From an uncultured Desulfobacteraceae bacterium (GTDB lineage: Bacteria; Desulfobacterota; Desulfobacteria; Desulfobacterales; UBA5852): a stretch of DNA of 64,000 nucleotides. Position 1 is the first letter of the stretch. Each line of letters starts with the position of its first letter. The notes beneath the pieces are model-generated. The model did no database searches. It was given only the letters and a program-made list of their open reading frames with translations, and had not been told where the DNA came from. This document shows positions 53,931 through 63,920 of this stretch, piece after piece. The position numbers and the translations under genes are program-made. The DNA is taken from assembly GCA_913060875.1 (NCBI GenBank), contig CAJXSL010000008.1, positions 124,001-188,000 on the forward strand, in the 5' to 3' direction.

Positions 53931-54008
53931 GGAGGGCGCGCATTCGCGTTTCGTCGCTCCCGCCACGAAATCAATAGGGTTTAGCGCATGCCGCTAGACC
54001 CTTTTTTT
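53931..54008 (+). repeat. direct repeat (putative att, right): broken tRNA-Asp 3' end plus terminator
   Basis: Copy of 47687-47764 with the T-arm altered (TTCGCGT for TTCGAGT), so it is not a working tRNA end. It still carries the CGCTCCCGCCA acceptor end and a terminator (TAGGGTTTAGC / GCTAGACCCTTTTTTT). It marks the right boundary of the interval. Confidence 0.85.
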
Positions 54009-54047
54009 ATGGCCTGGGCAGTAGCGGAACTATAGCTGCAATTTTTT

Positions 54048-55043
54048 TCAATAGGGTGCAGGTGGATTTTGGTCCTTATCGGGATTCAGATCGGCAGGCA
54101 CCAGCGTGAAGCGCCCCGTATCGGGATCCGGCGACAGCCCATAGTGCATGCGCGCCAATTGCGCTCGGGCCAGTTCCAGATCGAGGGGCGTCTCGATGAA
54201 AAAGGGATTGCCCGCCGGGTCGATCACATAGTAGCGTCCCTCCACCAAGCGTTCCAGCATGCGGTAGTAGCGAATGTAGTTGTTGGTCAGTTCCGCTTTA
54301 AATCCGGAGCTGATGTGTATTCGGGCCCTGGCCGCATCCGTCAGGATATGGTCGATGGCCCAGCATTCCAGGGTGAGCTTTACCGCGGTCAGATGGTGTC
54401 TCAAAAAGCGCTTGCGGTTTAGGCGAAACGTACCGAAATCCATGCCATGACCCATGCACGCCAGGCGCGGAATTTCGTAGTTTTGCAGTGCGGCGATCAA
54501 GTCGGCTACGGTGGTGATGCCTTCTCCGTCAAAAGCGGCGTCAAAAAGGATGATCGGGAAGGGTTCGTTCCTGCCGAATCGTTCCTTAAAAAAGAAGGTA
54601 CCCATCTCCACATTAGGTGGTGCCACGAACTGCTCGATAAAGAAGGCATACTCTTCTGCGTCTCCACCGGGGTGCATCCGGCGGAAGAGGCTTTCGAAAT
54701 AAGGGCGATGACGTTCGATAAAGACCCGAATTTCTCCCTGGCCGACGACAAACTGGGATACATGGCGGTCATCCAGATAAGGCTGGATTCGCTCATCGAA
54801 AAATTGGCGCAAGGGCGAGGAATTCGACGGGTGGTAGGTGCCCAGGCACTCGATCAGCAGGGCGTCGGCATCGCCTGCCGGTGGCGGGCCGGATAGAGCG
54901 GCCCATGTGTTGGACGATTCCAGAGGGATTCCGATGACAATCGCCAGAGTGGCCACGTATAATGCCAACGCCTGGCAGATTAGCCCGAATATTTCATGAA
55001 AATTTTTAGCACAATAAATTTTATATAAATATATCGACGGCAT
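54048..55043 (-). CDS. exported or membrane-anchored protein of unknown function
   Basis: A 331-residue frame. The N-terminal region has a hydrophobic segment (LICQALALYVATLAIVIGIPL in part, about 19-39) like a signal peptide or anchor, followed by a soluble domain rich in aromatic and charged residues (HRPYFESLFRRMHPGG, GHGMDFGTFRLNRKRFLRHH). The coding frame continues upstream to 55121; I chose ATG55043, but no ribosome binding site decides the start. I recognise no family. It converges on the right repeat of the tRNA-Asp island. Confidence 0.5.
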   Translation of the reverse strand: MPSIYLYKIYCAKNFHEIFGLICQALALYVATLAIVIGIPLESSNTWAALSGPPPAGDADALLIECLGTYHPSNSSPLRQFFDERIQPYLDDRHVSQFVVGQGEIRVFIERHRPYFESLFRRMHPGGDAEEYAFFIEQFVAPPNVEMGTFFFKERFGRNEPFPIILFDAAFDGEGITTVADLIAALQNYEIPRLACMGHGMDFGTFRLNRKRFLRHHLTAVKLTLECWAIDHILTDAARARIHISSGFKAELTNNYIRYYRMLERLVEGRYYVIDPAGNPFFIETPLDLELARAQLARMHYGLSPDPDTGRFTLVPADLNPDKDQNPPAPY

Positions 55044-55219
55044 AAGCGCTATTCGAGGTTTGATTTTTCGGTAACAGTTTGTAACCTGCGCTGTTTTCCA
55101 AAAAGGCAGAAAAAATTTCACCCTACGGGCGCGCCCGAGATGCCCATTGGCTGCGTTATCAGGGGCTTGCGGTACAGGCGTACAGCGGCGCCCCTGATGC
55201 CTTGCCCATGAACATCTCG

Positions 55220-55242
55220 AACGCGAGAAATATCCGGGTTAG
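55220..55242 (+). repeat. ACGCG-GAAATATCCGGG repeat, copy 3
   Basis: AACGCGAGAAATATCCGGGTTAG, one base different from the copies at 32571 and 32762; here ACGCG is within a CTCGAACGCGAG palindrome. It lies in the otherwise gene-free 55044-55439 gap upstream of the sensor kinase. Confidence 0.65.
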
Positions 55243-55439
55243 CAGCCGGTGGTTGCTCATGGTATGTTGCCTCATGTCCTGGAAGCTGTATGGTGAGGGT
55301 TGACACGACAGGATCTGCTGTCGACATTTCATACGTCAATGGCGTAATTTTTGCAAATTGTGTGGGGCTGATGAAAGCTGGCGGAACACCCTCCACAATG
55401 GATGGTTTGGACCGGGCAGTGGTACAGGGGAGTTATGGA

Positions 55440-58400
55440 ATGACAAAACGATGGTTTCGCGTTGCCATGATGGGATTGGTGCTGATGGCGGTCGCGTCTT
55501 TTGGGGGCGGTGCTGCCCGGGCGGTGGCCTCCGACCGATTGAACGTGCTGCACCTCAATTCCTATCAGGACGGCTATATCTGGTCGGACAGCCTGACTGA
55601 AGGCCTTAAGAGCGTCATTGGCGCAAGTGATCTGAATATTGCCCTCAATATTGAATATATGGATTCCAAACAGCGCTATGACGACAATGTCAAAATGTCC
55701 CTTTATGGGATCTATGCTTTTAAATATCAGGGGATTGACATCGATGCCATCGTTGTTTCCGACAACAACGCCTTCGATTTTATTTTGCAGTTTCGCGACC
55801 GTTTGTTCCCCGGCATTCCCGTGATCTTTTGCGGCATCAACGATTTCAACGCTTCCTTGATTCGCGACCAGGCCAATATAACCGGCGTGACGGAAGACTT
55901 CGATGTCAAAACCAACCTGCGTATGGCCTTGCGCTTTCATCCGGAACGCCGCAAGATTGTCGTCATCGGCGATTTGGGCACCACCGGCCGGGCCATCGGC
56001 AACCAGGTCCGGGCGGCCATCGCCGATTTCCACGACCGGCCGGAAATCGAGTTTGTGGTTTCCGATCAACTCCAGCCTATTCTGGAGCAGGCCAAGGCGG
56101 TGGCCGAAGAGGCCATTTTTTATTTTATCCCCTTCTACATGGATGACGAAGGGGAACGCTATTCGGCCAATGAGATTCTCAGCAAGCTCTACACCGCGAC
56201 CGATGCCCCCATTTACAGCAACTGGGAATTCATGCTGGGATCCGGCATCGTGGGGGGAAAAGTGTTGAGTGGTTTTGCCCACGGGGCGGCTGCGGGCGAT
56301 ATTCTGGTACGGGTGCTCAAGGGGGAAAAGCCTGCCGACATCCCGGTGCAGGCGCCCAACGACGAGCCCTATATTTTCGACAACAACTTGTTGAAACGGT
56401 TTGAAATATCCACATCGGACCTGCCGCCGGAAAGCTCCCTGATCAACCATACCTCCTATCTGTTCCAAATCAACCGGCAGCTTTTTTGGGCGCTGGTGAT
56501 CGGTATGACGGTCATCACGGTGACCCTGGTGGTGCTGATGTTCAACATCTCCGAGCGGCGGGCGATCGAGCAGCGCATCAAGGAGCAGCTGGCTTTCGTC
56601 AAGCTCCTGATGAATACCATCCCCATTCCGATTTATTTCCAAGATCAACATGGTGTCGTAACGGAATGCAACGAAGCCTTTGAGAAATGGTTTCAACTCG
56701 ACCGCCGCAATATCATCGGCCGCAATATCAAAAGTTTCAGCGCCGTCGGTCCGGCGCAATTGACCGATGGGGTCGACGACGAGTTGATGACGCAGGACGG
56801 GATCCGGATATACGAAGCCAGTTTGTCCACGGCCGGCCCGGACCGCCAGGACGTGATCTTGCACAAAGCCTCCTACGGCAATGCCAAAGGCGAAATATCG
56901 GGTCTGGTGGGGGTCGTCTACGATATCACGGCACGGAAAAAGGCCGAACGCGAGTTGATCGAGGCGGAAGAGAAGTATCGGAGTATTTTCGAAAATTCCG
57001 CTTTAGGGATCTTCCGGGCCTCGGCGGACGGCCGTATCTTGGACGCCAATCCGGCCCTGGCCAACATGCTGGGCTTTGACAGTTTAACCGAGCTGAAGAT
57101 GGCCGGTGCGGAAATGCCCGGTGCCCTTTGTTTCAAGCCTCAAAAGCCGGTGGATCCCACCATCGATGGACTGGCCCCGGTGCAGTTCGAGCGGGAGTGC
57201 TGGACCCAGGATGGGCGTAAGATTATCGTAACCCAGCATCTTCGCTCGGTATGGGGCGAAGATGGCGGGATTCGCTACTATGAAGGGTTTATTGAAGATA
57301 TTAGCCAGCGTAAGACCGCCGAGAAGAACTTGCGTGAATCCCAGCAGATGCTCAAACTGGTACTGGACAATATCCCGCAGCTGGTTCACTGGAAAGATCG
57401 GGATTTGCGTTATCTGGGTGCCAACAAAAGTTTTGGGGCGTTTTTCAATATTGACGATGTGGATGACATCATCGGCAAACAGGACCTTGATCTGTTTCTT
57501 AAAAAGGCGGAAGCCGTCAAAAGCATGGATACCGACCGGGCGGTGACGACTTCCAACCAGCCCGCCTACCGCATGCGCTGGCCGGTCCACAACCGGCAGG
57601 GCGAAAAGAAATGGATGCTGGTCAACCGTATGCCGCTGCATGACGATAAGGGGGATGTGGTGGGCGTATTGTCCAGCGCGGAGGATGTCACCCAGAATAT
57701 CATCATGGAGCGCCGCATGCTGGAATCCACCAAAATGGAGGCCATCGGAACGCTTGCCGGCGGCATTGCGCATGATTTCAACAATATCTTGACATCCATC
57801 TATAACTCCACCGAACTGGCTCTGGAAGACCTTGCTTCTGACAGCCAGACCGCCAGGGATTTGCGGCGTAGCCTGAAAGCAGCTGAGCGCGGCAGCCAAC
57901 TGGTGCAGCAGATCCTGACCTTCAGCCGGGCGGACCAGGAAGGCATCCACATGACGGACATTGCCGGCGTGGTGGAGGAGGCCGTTCAGTTGATCAGTGC
58001 ATCACTGCCCGGGAACATCGAAATGGATGTTCATATCGAACCCCATCTCAGCCCTTGTATGGCCGACCCAACCCAGTTTCATCAGGTGGTTATGAATCTC
58101 TGCACCAATTCGTTCCAGGCCCTCAAAGAAAAAGGCGGAAAAATCCGCATTATGCTCCAGCAGATGGATCTCAATGGCAATGAAGCCGAACTGCTGGGAA
58201 TTAGGGAGGGGGCCTATCTTAAACTCAGCATTGCGGATAACGGTCCCGGCATTCCCATTGAGATCCAGGACAAGATTTTCGATCCGTTTTTTACCACCAA
58301 GGGCAAGGGGGAGGGAACCGGGCTCGGTCTTGCGGTGGCCCACGGCATTATCAAAGGGCATAATGGGGCGGCGCGGGTCAGCAGCAATCCCGGTGTTGAA

Positions 58401-58841
58401 ACCCAGTTTGAAATTTTTTTGCCGACCGGCAGCGGCGACACAATGGCGGCCGGCGAGGCTGCCGCCAATGTCTATCGCGGCAAGGGCCGTATCCTCTTTG
58501 TGGAAGACGATCCGGATCAGCTGGAAATCATTCCGCGCGTACTGCGCAAACTCGGCTACCAGGTCGAGGCCCGCAATGGGGGGCAGGCCGCCAAGCAGGC
58601 CATCGAGGAAGCCGAAGAACCTTTCCATCTGGTCATCACGGATTATGACATGCCGGAAGTCAACGGCATCGAACTGGCCGAGGCGATCCGGGATAAAAAC
58701 CCGGAAACCCCCATTATGCTGGTGACCGGTCGCAAGAGCCCGGTGGCCATGTCCGGGCATATTGATTCCATACGGAAAGTCGTTATAAAGCCTTATAACA
58801 AGGCCATTTTGTCCGAGGCAATCCGGGAAGTGCTGGAATAA
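55440..58841 (+). CDS. hybrid sensor histidine kinase with periplasmic ABC-type binding domain
   Basis: A 1133-residue inner-membrane protein. It has a signal peptide (about 1-30), a periplasmic domain resembling ABC substrate-binding proteins of the TrpX type (about 33-330; [21 protein letters not shown] in part, IFCGINDFN), a transmembrane helix (about 349-371) and three PAS domains (about 385-755). The HisKA region [10 protein letters not shown] has His778 as phosphoacceptor, and the HATPase has ADNGPGIP and [14 protein letters not shown]-terminal receiver has Asp1068 in TDYDMP. GGGGAG lies upstream of ATG55440. The response regulator gene follows eight bases after its stop. Confidence 0.9.
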   Translation: MTKRWFRVAMMGLVLMAVASFGGGAARAVASDRLNVLHLNSYQDGYIWSDSLTEGLKSVIGASDLNIALNIEYMDSKQRYDDNVKMSLYGIYAFKYQGIDIDAIVVSDNNAFDFILQFRDRLFPGIPVIFCGINDFNASLIRDQANITGVTEDFDVKTNLRMALRFHPERRKIVVIGDLGTTGRAIGNQVRAAIADFHDRPEIEFVVSDQLQPILEQAKAVAEEAIFYFIPFYMDDEGERYSANEILSKLYTATDAPIYSNWEFMLGSGIVGGKVLSGFAHGAAAGDILVRVLKGEKPADIPVQAPNDEPYIFDNNLLKRFEISTSDLPPESSLINHTSYLFQINRQLFWALVIGMTVITVTLVVLMFNISERRAIEQRIKEQLAFVKLLMNTIPIPIYFQDQHGVVTECNEAFEKWFQLDRRNIIGRNIKSFSAVGPAQLTDGVDDELMTQDGIRIYEASLSTAGPDRQDVILHKASYGNAKGEISGLVGVVYDITARKKAERELIEAEEKYRSIFENSALGIFRASADGRILDANPALANMLGFDSLTELKMAGAEMPGALCFKPQKPVDPTIDGLAPVQFERECWTQDGRKIIVTQHLRSVWGEDGGIRYYEGFIEDISQRKTAEKNLRESQQMLKLVLDNIPQLVHWKDRDLRYLGANKSFGAFFNIDDVDDIIGKQDLDLFLKKAEAVKSMDTDRAVTTSNQPAYRMRWPVHNRQGEKKWMLVNRMPLHDDKGDVVGVLSSAEDVTQNIIMERRMLESTKMEAIGTLAGGIAHDFNNILTSIYNSTELALEDLASDSQTARDLRRSLKAAERGSQLVQQILTFSRADQEGIHMTDIAGVVEEAVQLISASLPGNIEMDVHIEPHLSPCMADPTQFHQVVMNLCTNSFQALKEKGGKIRIMLQQMDLNGNEAELLGIREGAYLKLSIADNGPGIPIEIQDKIFDPFFTTKGKGEGTGLGLAVAHGIIKGHNGAARVSSNPGVETQFEIFLPTGSGDTMAAGEAAANVYRGKGRILFVEDDPDQLEIIPRVLRKLGYQVEARNGGQAAKQAIEEAEEPFHLVITDYDMPEVNGIELAEAIRDKNPETPIMLVTGRKSPVAMSGHIDSIRKVVIKPYNKAILSEAIREVLE

Positions 58842-58849
58842 GAGCGATT

Positions 58850-60298
58850 ATGGAAGAGACACCCCGCATTCTGATCATCGATGACGAACCCGAGGTTTGC
58901 GAGACCATGCTGAGCATGGTGCATCGCATGCGATACGACGGCACCTGCGCCCAGACCCTGGCCGTCGGACTGCAGAAACTGCGGGACGGTGATTTCGATG
59001 TCGTTTTCCTCGATGTCCGGCTGCCGGACGGCGACGGCATCGAATCCCTGCCGGGCATCAAGCGTGCGCCGTCGCGGCCGGAAGTCATTATCCTGACCGG
59101 CAAGGGTGACCCCGACGGGGCCGAACTGGCGATTCAGGGCGGGGTCTGGGACTATCTGGTCAAACCCTCCCCGGTCAAAAATACCAAACTGACATTGCAG
59201 CGCGCTTTGGCTTACCGTCGGGAAAAGCAGTCGCGCCACGACCTGAAGGTCCTCAATACCCGGGATATCATCGGCGAAAGCCGGGGCATCAAAGGGTGTT
59301 TCGAAAGCGTCGCCCAGGCGTCGCGAACCGATTTCAACGTGCTGATCACCGGGGAGACGGGAACCGGCAAGGAATTGTTCGCCCGCACGATCCACCGCAA
59401 CAGCCTGAGGTCGGCATCGGCTTTTGTGGTGGTGGACTGTGCATCCCTTTCCGACAGTCTTTTGGAAAGCATTCTTTTCGGCCACCGCAAAGGGGCCTTC
59501 ACCGGTGCGGACAAAGACCGCTCCGGCCTGATCCGGCAGGCCCACCAGGGGACGCTTTTCCTGGATGAGATCGGTGAACTGCCCATCGCCTCCCAAAAAA
59601 GTTTTCTGAGGGTTTTGCAGGAAAGGAAATATCGACCGGTTGGCGGCAGCCAGGAGATCAGCAGTGATTTTCGCCTGATTGCGGCCACCCATCGGGATCT
59701 GCCCCAAATGGTGAGGGATGGCCAGTTCCGGGAGGATCTTTATTATCGTCTGAAAACCGTGACCTTGCACCTGCCGCCCCTGCGGGAGCGCGAAGGCGAT
59801 CTGCCGCCGTTAACCCTGAACGGCCTGGCCCGGATTGCGGAGAAAAGCGGAACCGTTCCGAAGGGGGTCGACCCGGAAGTGTTTACGATTCTGGCGGGCT
59901 ACAGCTGGCCCGGCAATGTGCGGGAGCTCTATCATACCCTGGCCCAGGCGGTGGTTGCATCAGGCGCCAATCAGACCCTTTACCCGATGCATTTGCCCAA
60001 GGAAATCCGTATCCAGGCCGCCCGCTGCAAGGTGGCGCAGCAATCCGGCGGCGCCGACGCAATCTCGGGGCAGACAGGCAAGCCCCCCCAGCCTCTGGTG
60101 CTGGACCTGGCCGCCGCCGAATTTTTTGCCAACCCCGAATTCCCTTCCTTAAAAGCGTTTAAAGATCAGATGGAGAAGGTCTATTTCGAGACGTTGGTTC
60201 AAAAGAGCCAGGGGGATATCCAGGCAATGGTTCGCCGCAGCGGCCTGTCCCGGTCGCATTTTTATGCCATGCTGAAGAAGCACGGCATCCGCTTATAG
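58850..60298 (+). CDS. sigma-54-dependent response regulator
   Basis: A 482-residue NtrC-type protein. The receiver has Asp11/Asp12, the phosphoacceptor Asp55 (FLDVRLP) and Lys105 (YLVKPS). The AAA+ domain has Walker A GETGTGKE (168-175), GAFTGA (215-220) and Walker B LFLDEIGELP. The C-terminal Fis-type HTH is MVRRSGLSRSHFYAMLKKHG. It is co-transcribed with the hybrid kinase. The sigma-54 promoter and palindromes immediately downstream make it the probable activator of the TRAP operon. Confidence 0.92.
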   Translation: MEETPRILIIDDEPEVCETMLSMVHRMRYDGTCAQTLAVGLQKLRDGDFDVVFLDVRLPDGDGIESLPGIKRAPSRPEVIILTGKGDPDGAELAIQGGVWDYLVKPSPVKNTKLTLQRALAYRREKQSRHDLKVLNTRDIIGESRGIKGCFESVAQASRTDFNVLITGETGTGKELFARTIHRNSLRSASAFVVVDCASLSDSLLESILFGHRKGAFTGADKDRSGLIRQAHQGTLFLDEIGELPIASQKSFLRVLQERKYRPVGGSQEISSDFRLIAATHRDLPQMVRDGQFREDLYYRLKTVTLHLPPLREREGDLPPLTLNGLARIAEKSGTVPKGVDPEVFTILAGYSWPGNVRELYHTLAQAVVASGANQTLYPMHLPKEIRIQAARCKVAQQSGGADAISGQTGKPPQPLVLDLAAAEFFANPEFPSLKAFKDQMEKVYFETLVQKSQGDIQAMVRRSGLSRSHFYAMLKKHGIRL

Positions 60299-60367
60299 AC
60301 TCCCCTCCTGGCATGTCCCCCCTATCCTATTTTTCCTGTCGCAATCGGTGCCCTTCCAATGTGGCCG

Positions 60368-60383
60368 GTCTGAAAAACCGGAA
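60368..60383. promoter_or_regulatory. enhancer-like palindrome, copy 1
   Basis: GTCTGAAAAACCGGAA, related to the motif GTCCGGTTTTTCGGAC and its complement at copies 2 and 3. Confidence 0.55.
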
Positions 60384-60395
60384 TTCAAGTGGATT

Positions 60396-60411
60396 GTCCG
60401 GATTTTCAGAC
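60396..60411. promoter_or_regulatory. enhancer-like palindrome, copy 2
   Basis: GTCCGGATTTTCAGAC, 16 bases, imperfect palindrome, about 190 bases upstream of the sigma-54 promoter. Confidence 0.6.
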
Positions 60412-60501
60412 GGTACTCCAACTGTTTGATATCAAATCCAATATAATCTTTTGGGGTCCCTCAGCCCCGCCCGAAAGCGCTGGTGGGCCAGGGAGACGGC
60501 C

Positions 60502-60517
60502 GTCCGGTTTTTCGGAC
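60502..60517. promoter_or_regulatory. enhancer-like palindrome, copy 3
   Basis: GTCCGGTTTTTCGGAC with GTCCG/CGGAC arms. It is about 85 bases upstream of the sigma-54 promoter, a typical place for an NtrC-like activator. Confidence 0.65.
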
Positions 60518-60601
60518 AAAATGCCGTTCAAACAAAAAAATTATGTTCTTTGAATGCCATAACATATCGAAATATATATAAATTTAAGTTTTGAAAGCAA
60601 A

Positions 60602-60617
60602 TGGCACGTTTGTTGAT
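60602..60617 (+). promoter_or_regulatory. sigma-54 (-24/-12) promoter of the TRAP operon
   Basis: TGGCACG-TTTG-TTGAT, with the GG element, spacing and TTG of the consensus TGGCACG-N4-TTGC. It is about 90 bases upstream of dctP. Confidence 0.85.
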
Positions 60618-60706
60618 AAGTTCTCTCCGGTAATTGTCGATCCATCGTGCTGTGGCGTCAAGGTAGGCATGCTGGAATTCACCAACCCAACGAGCGAGGG
60701 AGCATT

Positions 60707-61861
60707 ATGAAACGTAAATTGACACTGGCCATTTGTTTTGTCCTGGTTCTTTCATTGACGGCATCGTTTGCCTATGCCGGTGCCAAACGCGGGAAATTCG
60801 GCACCGATGAACGCCATGACGTGGCGAAACGGGTGAAGTTCAAGACGTCGGACGAAAAAATTCGCTGGAAGATGGTCATGCCCTGGTCCAAAGGCCTGTT
60901 GTTTTACGACATCGCGGTGCATTTCTGCGACAGCGTGCGCCTGGCATCGGCCGGCCGCCTGGACATCAAACCGTTTTCCGCCGGTGAACTCGTGCCCGCC
61001 ATGCAAAGTTTTGACTCCGTAAGCAAGGGCTCGGCCCAGGCCGGTCATGACTGGGCCGGCTACTGGAAAGGGAAGAATGAAGCCTTTGTGCCCCTGGCGG
61101 ATGTGCCTTTCGGGTTGAACCCGGAAGGCTACAATATCTGGCTGTACGAAAAGGGCGGTTTGGAACTGGCCCAGGAGATCTACGGCCAGTTTAATCTCCA
61201 GGCCCTGCCCTGCGGTCAGACCGGTCAGGATATGGGGCTTTTCTCCAACAAACGCGCCACCAAAATGGAAGATTTCAAAGGCATGCGCATTCGGACCGTG
61301 GGCTGGTATATGGACATCCTCAATGAACTGGGCGCTTCAGTCAGCCCGCTGCCCGGAGGCGAAGTCTACCTCGCCCTGGAGCGCGGCGTCATCGATGCGG
61401 CGGAGTTCTCCGCCCCGGCCATGAGCTATCCCATGGGATTTGACGAAATTACCAAATACGTCATCGAACCGGGAGTGCATCAGCCCGGCAGCCAGTGCTA
61501 TGTCTTCTTCAACAAAGATGCCTACGACAAACTTCCTGAAGATCTGAAGTGGATCCTCGACATCTGCGCCAAAGAGACCCAGCTGTGGTCCATCAACTGG
61601 ATCAATTCCCTCAATGCCGAAGCCATCAACCGTATTGCCAAGACCGTGGAAATCGTCCAGATGGACAAGGATACGCTGATTCAGTTCCGCAAAACCGCCA
61701 AGACCTACGTCGATGGCCTGAAGGCCAAATATCCCGATGTCAAAAAAGTTGTGGAGTCCCAGGAGAAGTTCATGGAAGAGTTTGCGGTCTGGCGCGAAGC
61801 CCGCGGCGGCGTGGCCCCCTGGCCGTATGAAACCTATGTTTCAGGAAAGATTCACGAATAG
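60707..61861 (+). CDS. dctP: TRAP transporter periplasmic binding protein (DctP type)
   Basis: A 384-residue protein with a signal peptide (about 1-25, ending AYAG). The mature part has MVMPWSKGLLFYDIAVHFCD and the DctP-family signature MRIRTVGWYMDILNELGA. It captures an organic acid-type ligand and delivers it to the DctQM permease. GAGGGAG upstream of ATG60707 decides the start over the earlier frame opening at 60647. The ligand cannot be told from sequence. Confidence 0.92.
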   Translation: MKRKLTLAICFVLVLSLTASFAYAGAKRGKFGTDERHDVAKRVKFKTSDEKIRWKMVMPWSKGLLFYDIAVHFCDSVRLASAGRLDIKPFSAGELVPAMQSFDSVSKGSAQAGHDWAGYWKGKNEAFVPLADVPFGLNPEGYNIWLYEKGGLELAQEIYGQFNLQALPCGQTGQDMGLFSNKRATKMEDFKGMRIRTVGWYMDILNELGASVSPLPGGEVYLALERGVIDAAEFSAPAMSYPMGFDEITKYVIEPGVHQPGSQCYVFFNKDAYDKLPEDLKWILDICAKETQLWSINWINSLNAEAINRIAKTVEIVQMDKDTLIQFRKTAKTYVDGLKAKYPDVKKVVESQEKFMEEFAVWREARGGVAPWPYETYVSGKIHE

Positions 61862-61967
61862 TGCACCGCCGGCGTTCCGGCTGACAGACAAAGTCTTCTC
61901 GGTCGACGCCGGATGGATCGCACACCATTGACCCTGACCCGAATAATTCATGAAATGTTCGGGCTGG

Positions 61968-61995
61968 AAGCCGGGGGAATGCTTTCCCCCGGCTT
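61968..61995 (+). terminator. intercistronic hairpin between dctP and dctQ
   Basis: AAGCCGGGGGAA and TTCCCCCGGCTT form a 12-bp stem with a small loop. No full T-run follows. It would raise dctP mRNA over the permease genes, as is common in TRAP operons. Confidence 0.7.
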
Positions 61996-62045
61996 TACGC
62001 CGCCGGACCTGTGATCAACAGGGATGCGGTCAGAAGGAAGAAATT

Positions 62046-62552
62046 ATGTTCGCAAAACTTTCCAAAGCAATTGACGGATACAGTCAAAAACAGGGGGAAG
62101 CGACGTCACTGCTGGCCCTGCCGCTTTTGGTGGTGGTGCTCTATGAAGTTTTTATGCGCTACCTGTTCAATGCACCCACCATCTGGGGCTTTGAAGTGAC
62201 CACGTTTCTCTACGGTATTCACTACATGTTCGGCCTGTCTTACACCGATGTCACCGGCGGACACGTGAAGGTGGATATCTTCTCTTCGCGGGCTTCACGG
62301 AAAACCCAGGCCGGTCTCAACATCTTCTCTACACTGGTGTTTTTTCTGCCGGTGATGACCTGCCTGACCATCTGGTCGATCAAGTTTGCCCAGACCTCGG
62401 TTGCCGGCGGGGAACTTAATTCCACCAGCTGGGCACCGGCCATCTGGCCGTTCAAGATCATCATGGCGTTCACACTGCTGGTGCTGGTGCTGCAGGGCGT
62501 ATCCAACCTGATCCGCGAAATCCAGGTGCTGCGTGGCCAAGCGGAAAGCTGA
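62046..62552 (+). CDS. dctQ: TRAP transporter small permease subunit (DctQ)
   Basis: A 168-residue membrane protein with four helices and the DctQ-typical phrase GGHVKVDIFSSRASRKTQ. It starts at ATG62046, with GAAGGAAG upstream. It pairs with DctM to form the membrane domain. The dctM start is 24 bases after its stop. Confidence 0.92.
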   Translation: MFAKLSKAIDGYSQKQGEATSLLALPLLVVVLYEVFMRYLFNAPTIWGFEVTTFLYGIHYMFGLSYTDVTGGHVKVDIFSSRASRKTQAGLNIFSTLVFFLPVMTCLTIWSIKFAQTSVAGGELNSTSWAPAIWPFKIIMAFTLLVLVLQGVSNLIREIQVLRGQAES

Positions 62553-62576
62553 CGAGGGAAAGGCAAGGGTATATCA

Positions 62577-63920
62577 ATGAGTCCAGAATTTTTAACGGTG
62601 GCCATGTTCGCCACCCTGATTGTTGCGATTTGCCTGGGGCATCCCCTGGCCTATACGCTGGCCGCCGTGGCGGCCCTGTTCGGTCTGATCGACAACGGTT
62701 TCGACATCCCCGGTCTGTTCGACATGTTCGCCAACAACACCTGGGGGTTGATGAACAATTACGTCCTGGTGGCAATCCCTTTGTTCATCCTGATGGCCCA
62801 GCTGCTGGATCGCTCCAAAGTAGCCGATCAGCTCTTTGAAGCCCTCTATGTGGTGCTGGGGGGCCTCAAGGGCGGCCTTGGCCTGGCGGTGGTGGTGGTG
62901 TGTACGGTCTTTGCGGCCACCACGGGTATCATCGGGGCCTCGGTGGTGGCCATGGGGCTGCTGGCGTCTCCCGCCCTGCTGAAAAAAGGCTATCAGAAGG
63001 AGCTTACCAGCGGGATTATCTGCGCGGCCGGAACCCTCGGCATCCTGATTCCGCCGAGTATCATGATGGTGGTCTACGGCGGGTTGACGGGACTGAAAGA
63101 AACGTCGGTGGGCAATCTCTTTGCCGGTGCCATCATTCCCGGTCTTTTGCTGGCAGGCCTGTACTTCCTCTATATCTTTATCCGTTGCCAGATGCAGCCG
63201 GAGTTGGGTCCGCCCATCTCCAAGGAGGAAGCCAGCAGCTGGAGTGCCGCCCAGAAATGGGGCATGACGCTCAAATCCCTGATTCCCCCCCTGGCGCTTA
63301 TTCTTGCGGTGATGGGGACCATCCTGGCGGGCGTGGCGACCCCCACCGAGGCGGCTGGCATGGGAGCGGCCGGTGCCGCCGTCCTGGCGCTGTGTAATCG
63401 CAAATTGACGTGGGATGTGTTGAAACACTCCTGTTTCGCCACCCTGAAGACCACTTCCATGGTCATGATGCTGTTCATCGGGGGCAAATTCTTCAGTACC
63501 GTCTTTCTTAGCATGGGCGGCGGTGATGTGGTGGCCGATGTCCTGGTGGGGAGCGGTTTGAACCGTTGGGTGGCGCTGCTCATCATGATGCTGATCGTTT
63601 TCATGATGGGCATGTTCATCGATTGGGCCGCGATCCTGCTGGTGACCGTGCCCATCTTCATGCCCATCGCCATGGAACTGGATTTCAACCCGCTGTGGTT
63701 TTCCCTGCTGATGTGCGTCAACTTGCAGACGTCCTTCCTGACGCCGCCGTTTGGCTACGCCCTGTTCTATTTCAAAGGGGTGGCGCCTGAGGGGTACACC
63801 ATGATGCATATCTACCGCGGGATCATGCCGTTCGTGCTGCTCCAGTTGATCGGCCTGATCGTTATTGCGCTGTTCCCTAGTCTGGTAACCTGGCTGCCGT
63901 CCATTTTCTTTTCCGGTTAA
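62577..63920 (+). CDS. dctM: TRAP transporter large permease subunit (DctM)
   Basis: A 447-residue protein with about twelve helices and the DctM signatures AATTGIIGASVVAMGLLASP (in part), PPSIMMVVYGGLTG and TPPFGYALFYFKGVAP. It is the ion-coupled channel of the TRAP system. The operon ends here; downstream sequence to the window edge holds no supported gene. Confidence 0.94.
   Translation: MSPEFLTVAMFATLIVAICLGHPLAYTLAAVAALFGLIDNGFDIPGLFDMFANNTWGLMNNYVLVAIPLFILMAQLLDRSKVADQLFEALYVVLGGLKGGLGLAVVVVCTVFAATTGIIGASVVAMGLLASPALLKKGYQKELTSGIICAAGTLGILIPPSIMMVVYGGLTGLKETSVGNLFAGAIIPGLLLAGLYFLYIFIRCQMQPELGPPISKEEASSWSAAQKWGMTLKSLIPPLALILAVMGTILAGVATPTEAAGMGAAGAAVLALCNRKLTWDVLKHSCFATLKTTSMVMMLFIGGKFFSTVFLSMGGGDVVADVLVGSGLNRWVALLIMMLIVFMMGMFIDWAAILLVTVPIFMPIAMELDFNPLWFSLLMCVNLQTSFLTPPFGYALFYFKGVAPEGYTMMHIYRGIMPFVLLQLIGLIVIALFPSLVTWLPSIFFSG

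Noticed and set aside
55290-55439. Extended N-terminus for the hybrid kinase
   Set aside because: The extra 50 codons lack a ribosome binding site, and ATG55440 has GGGGAG plus a proper signal peptide right after it.
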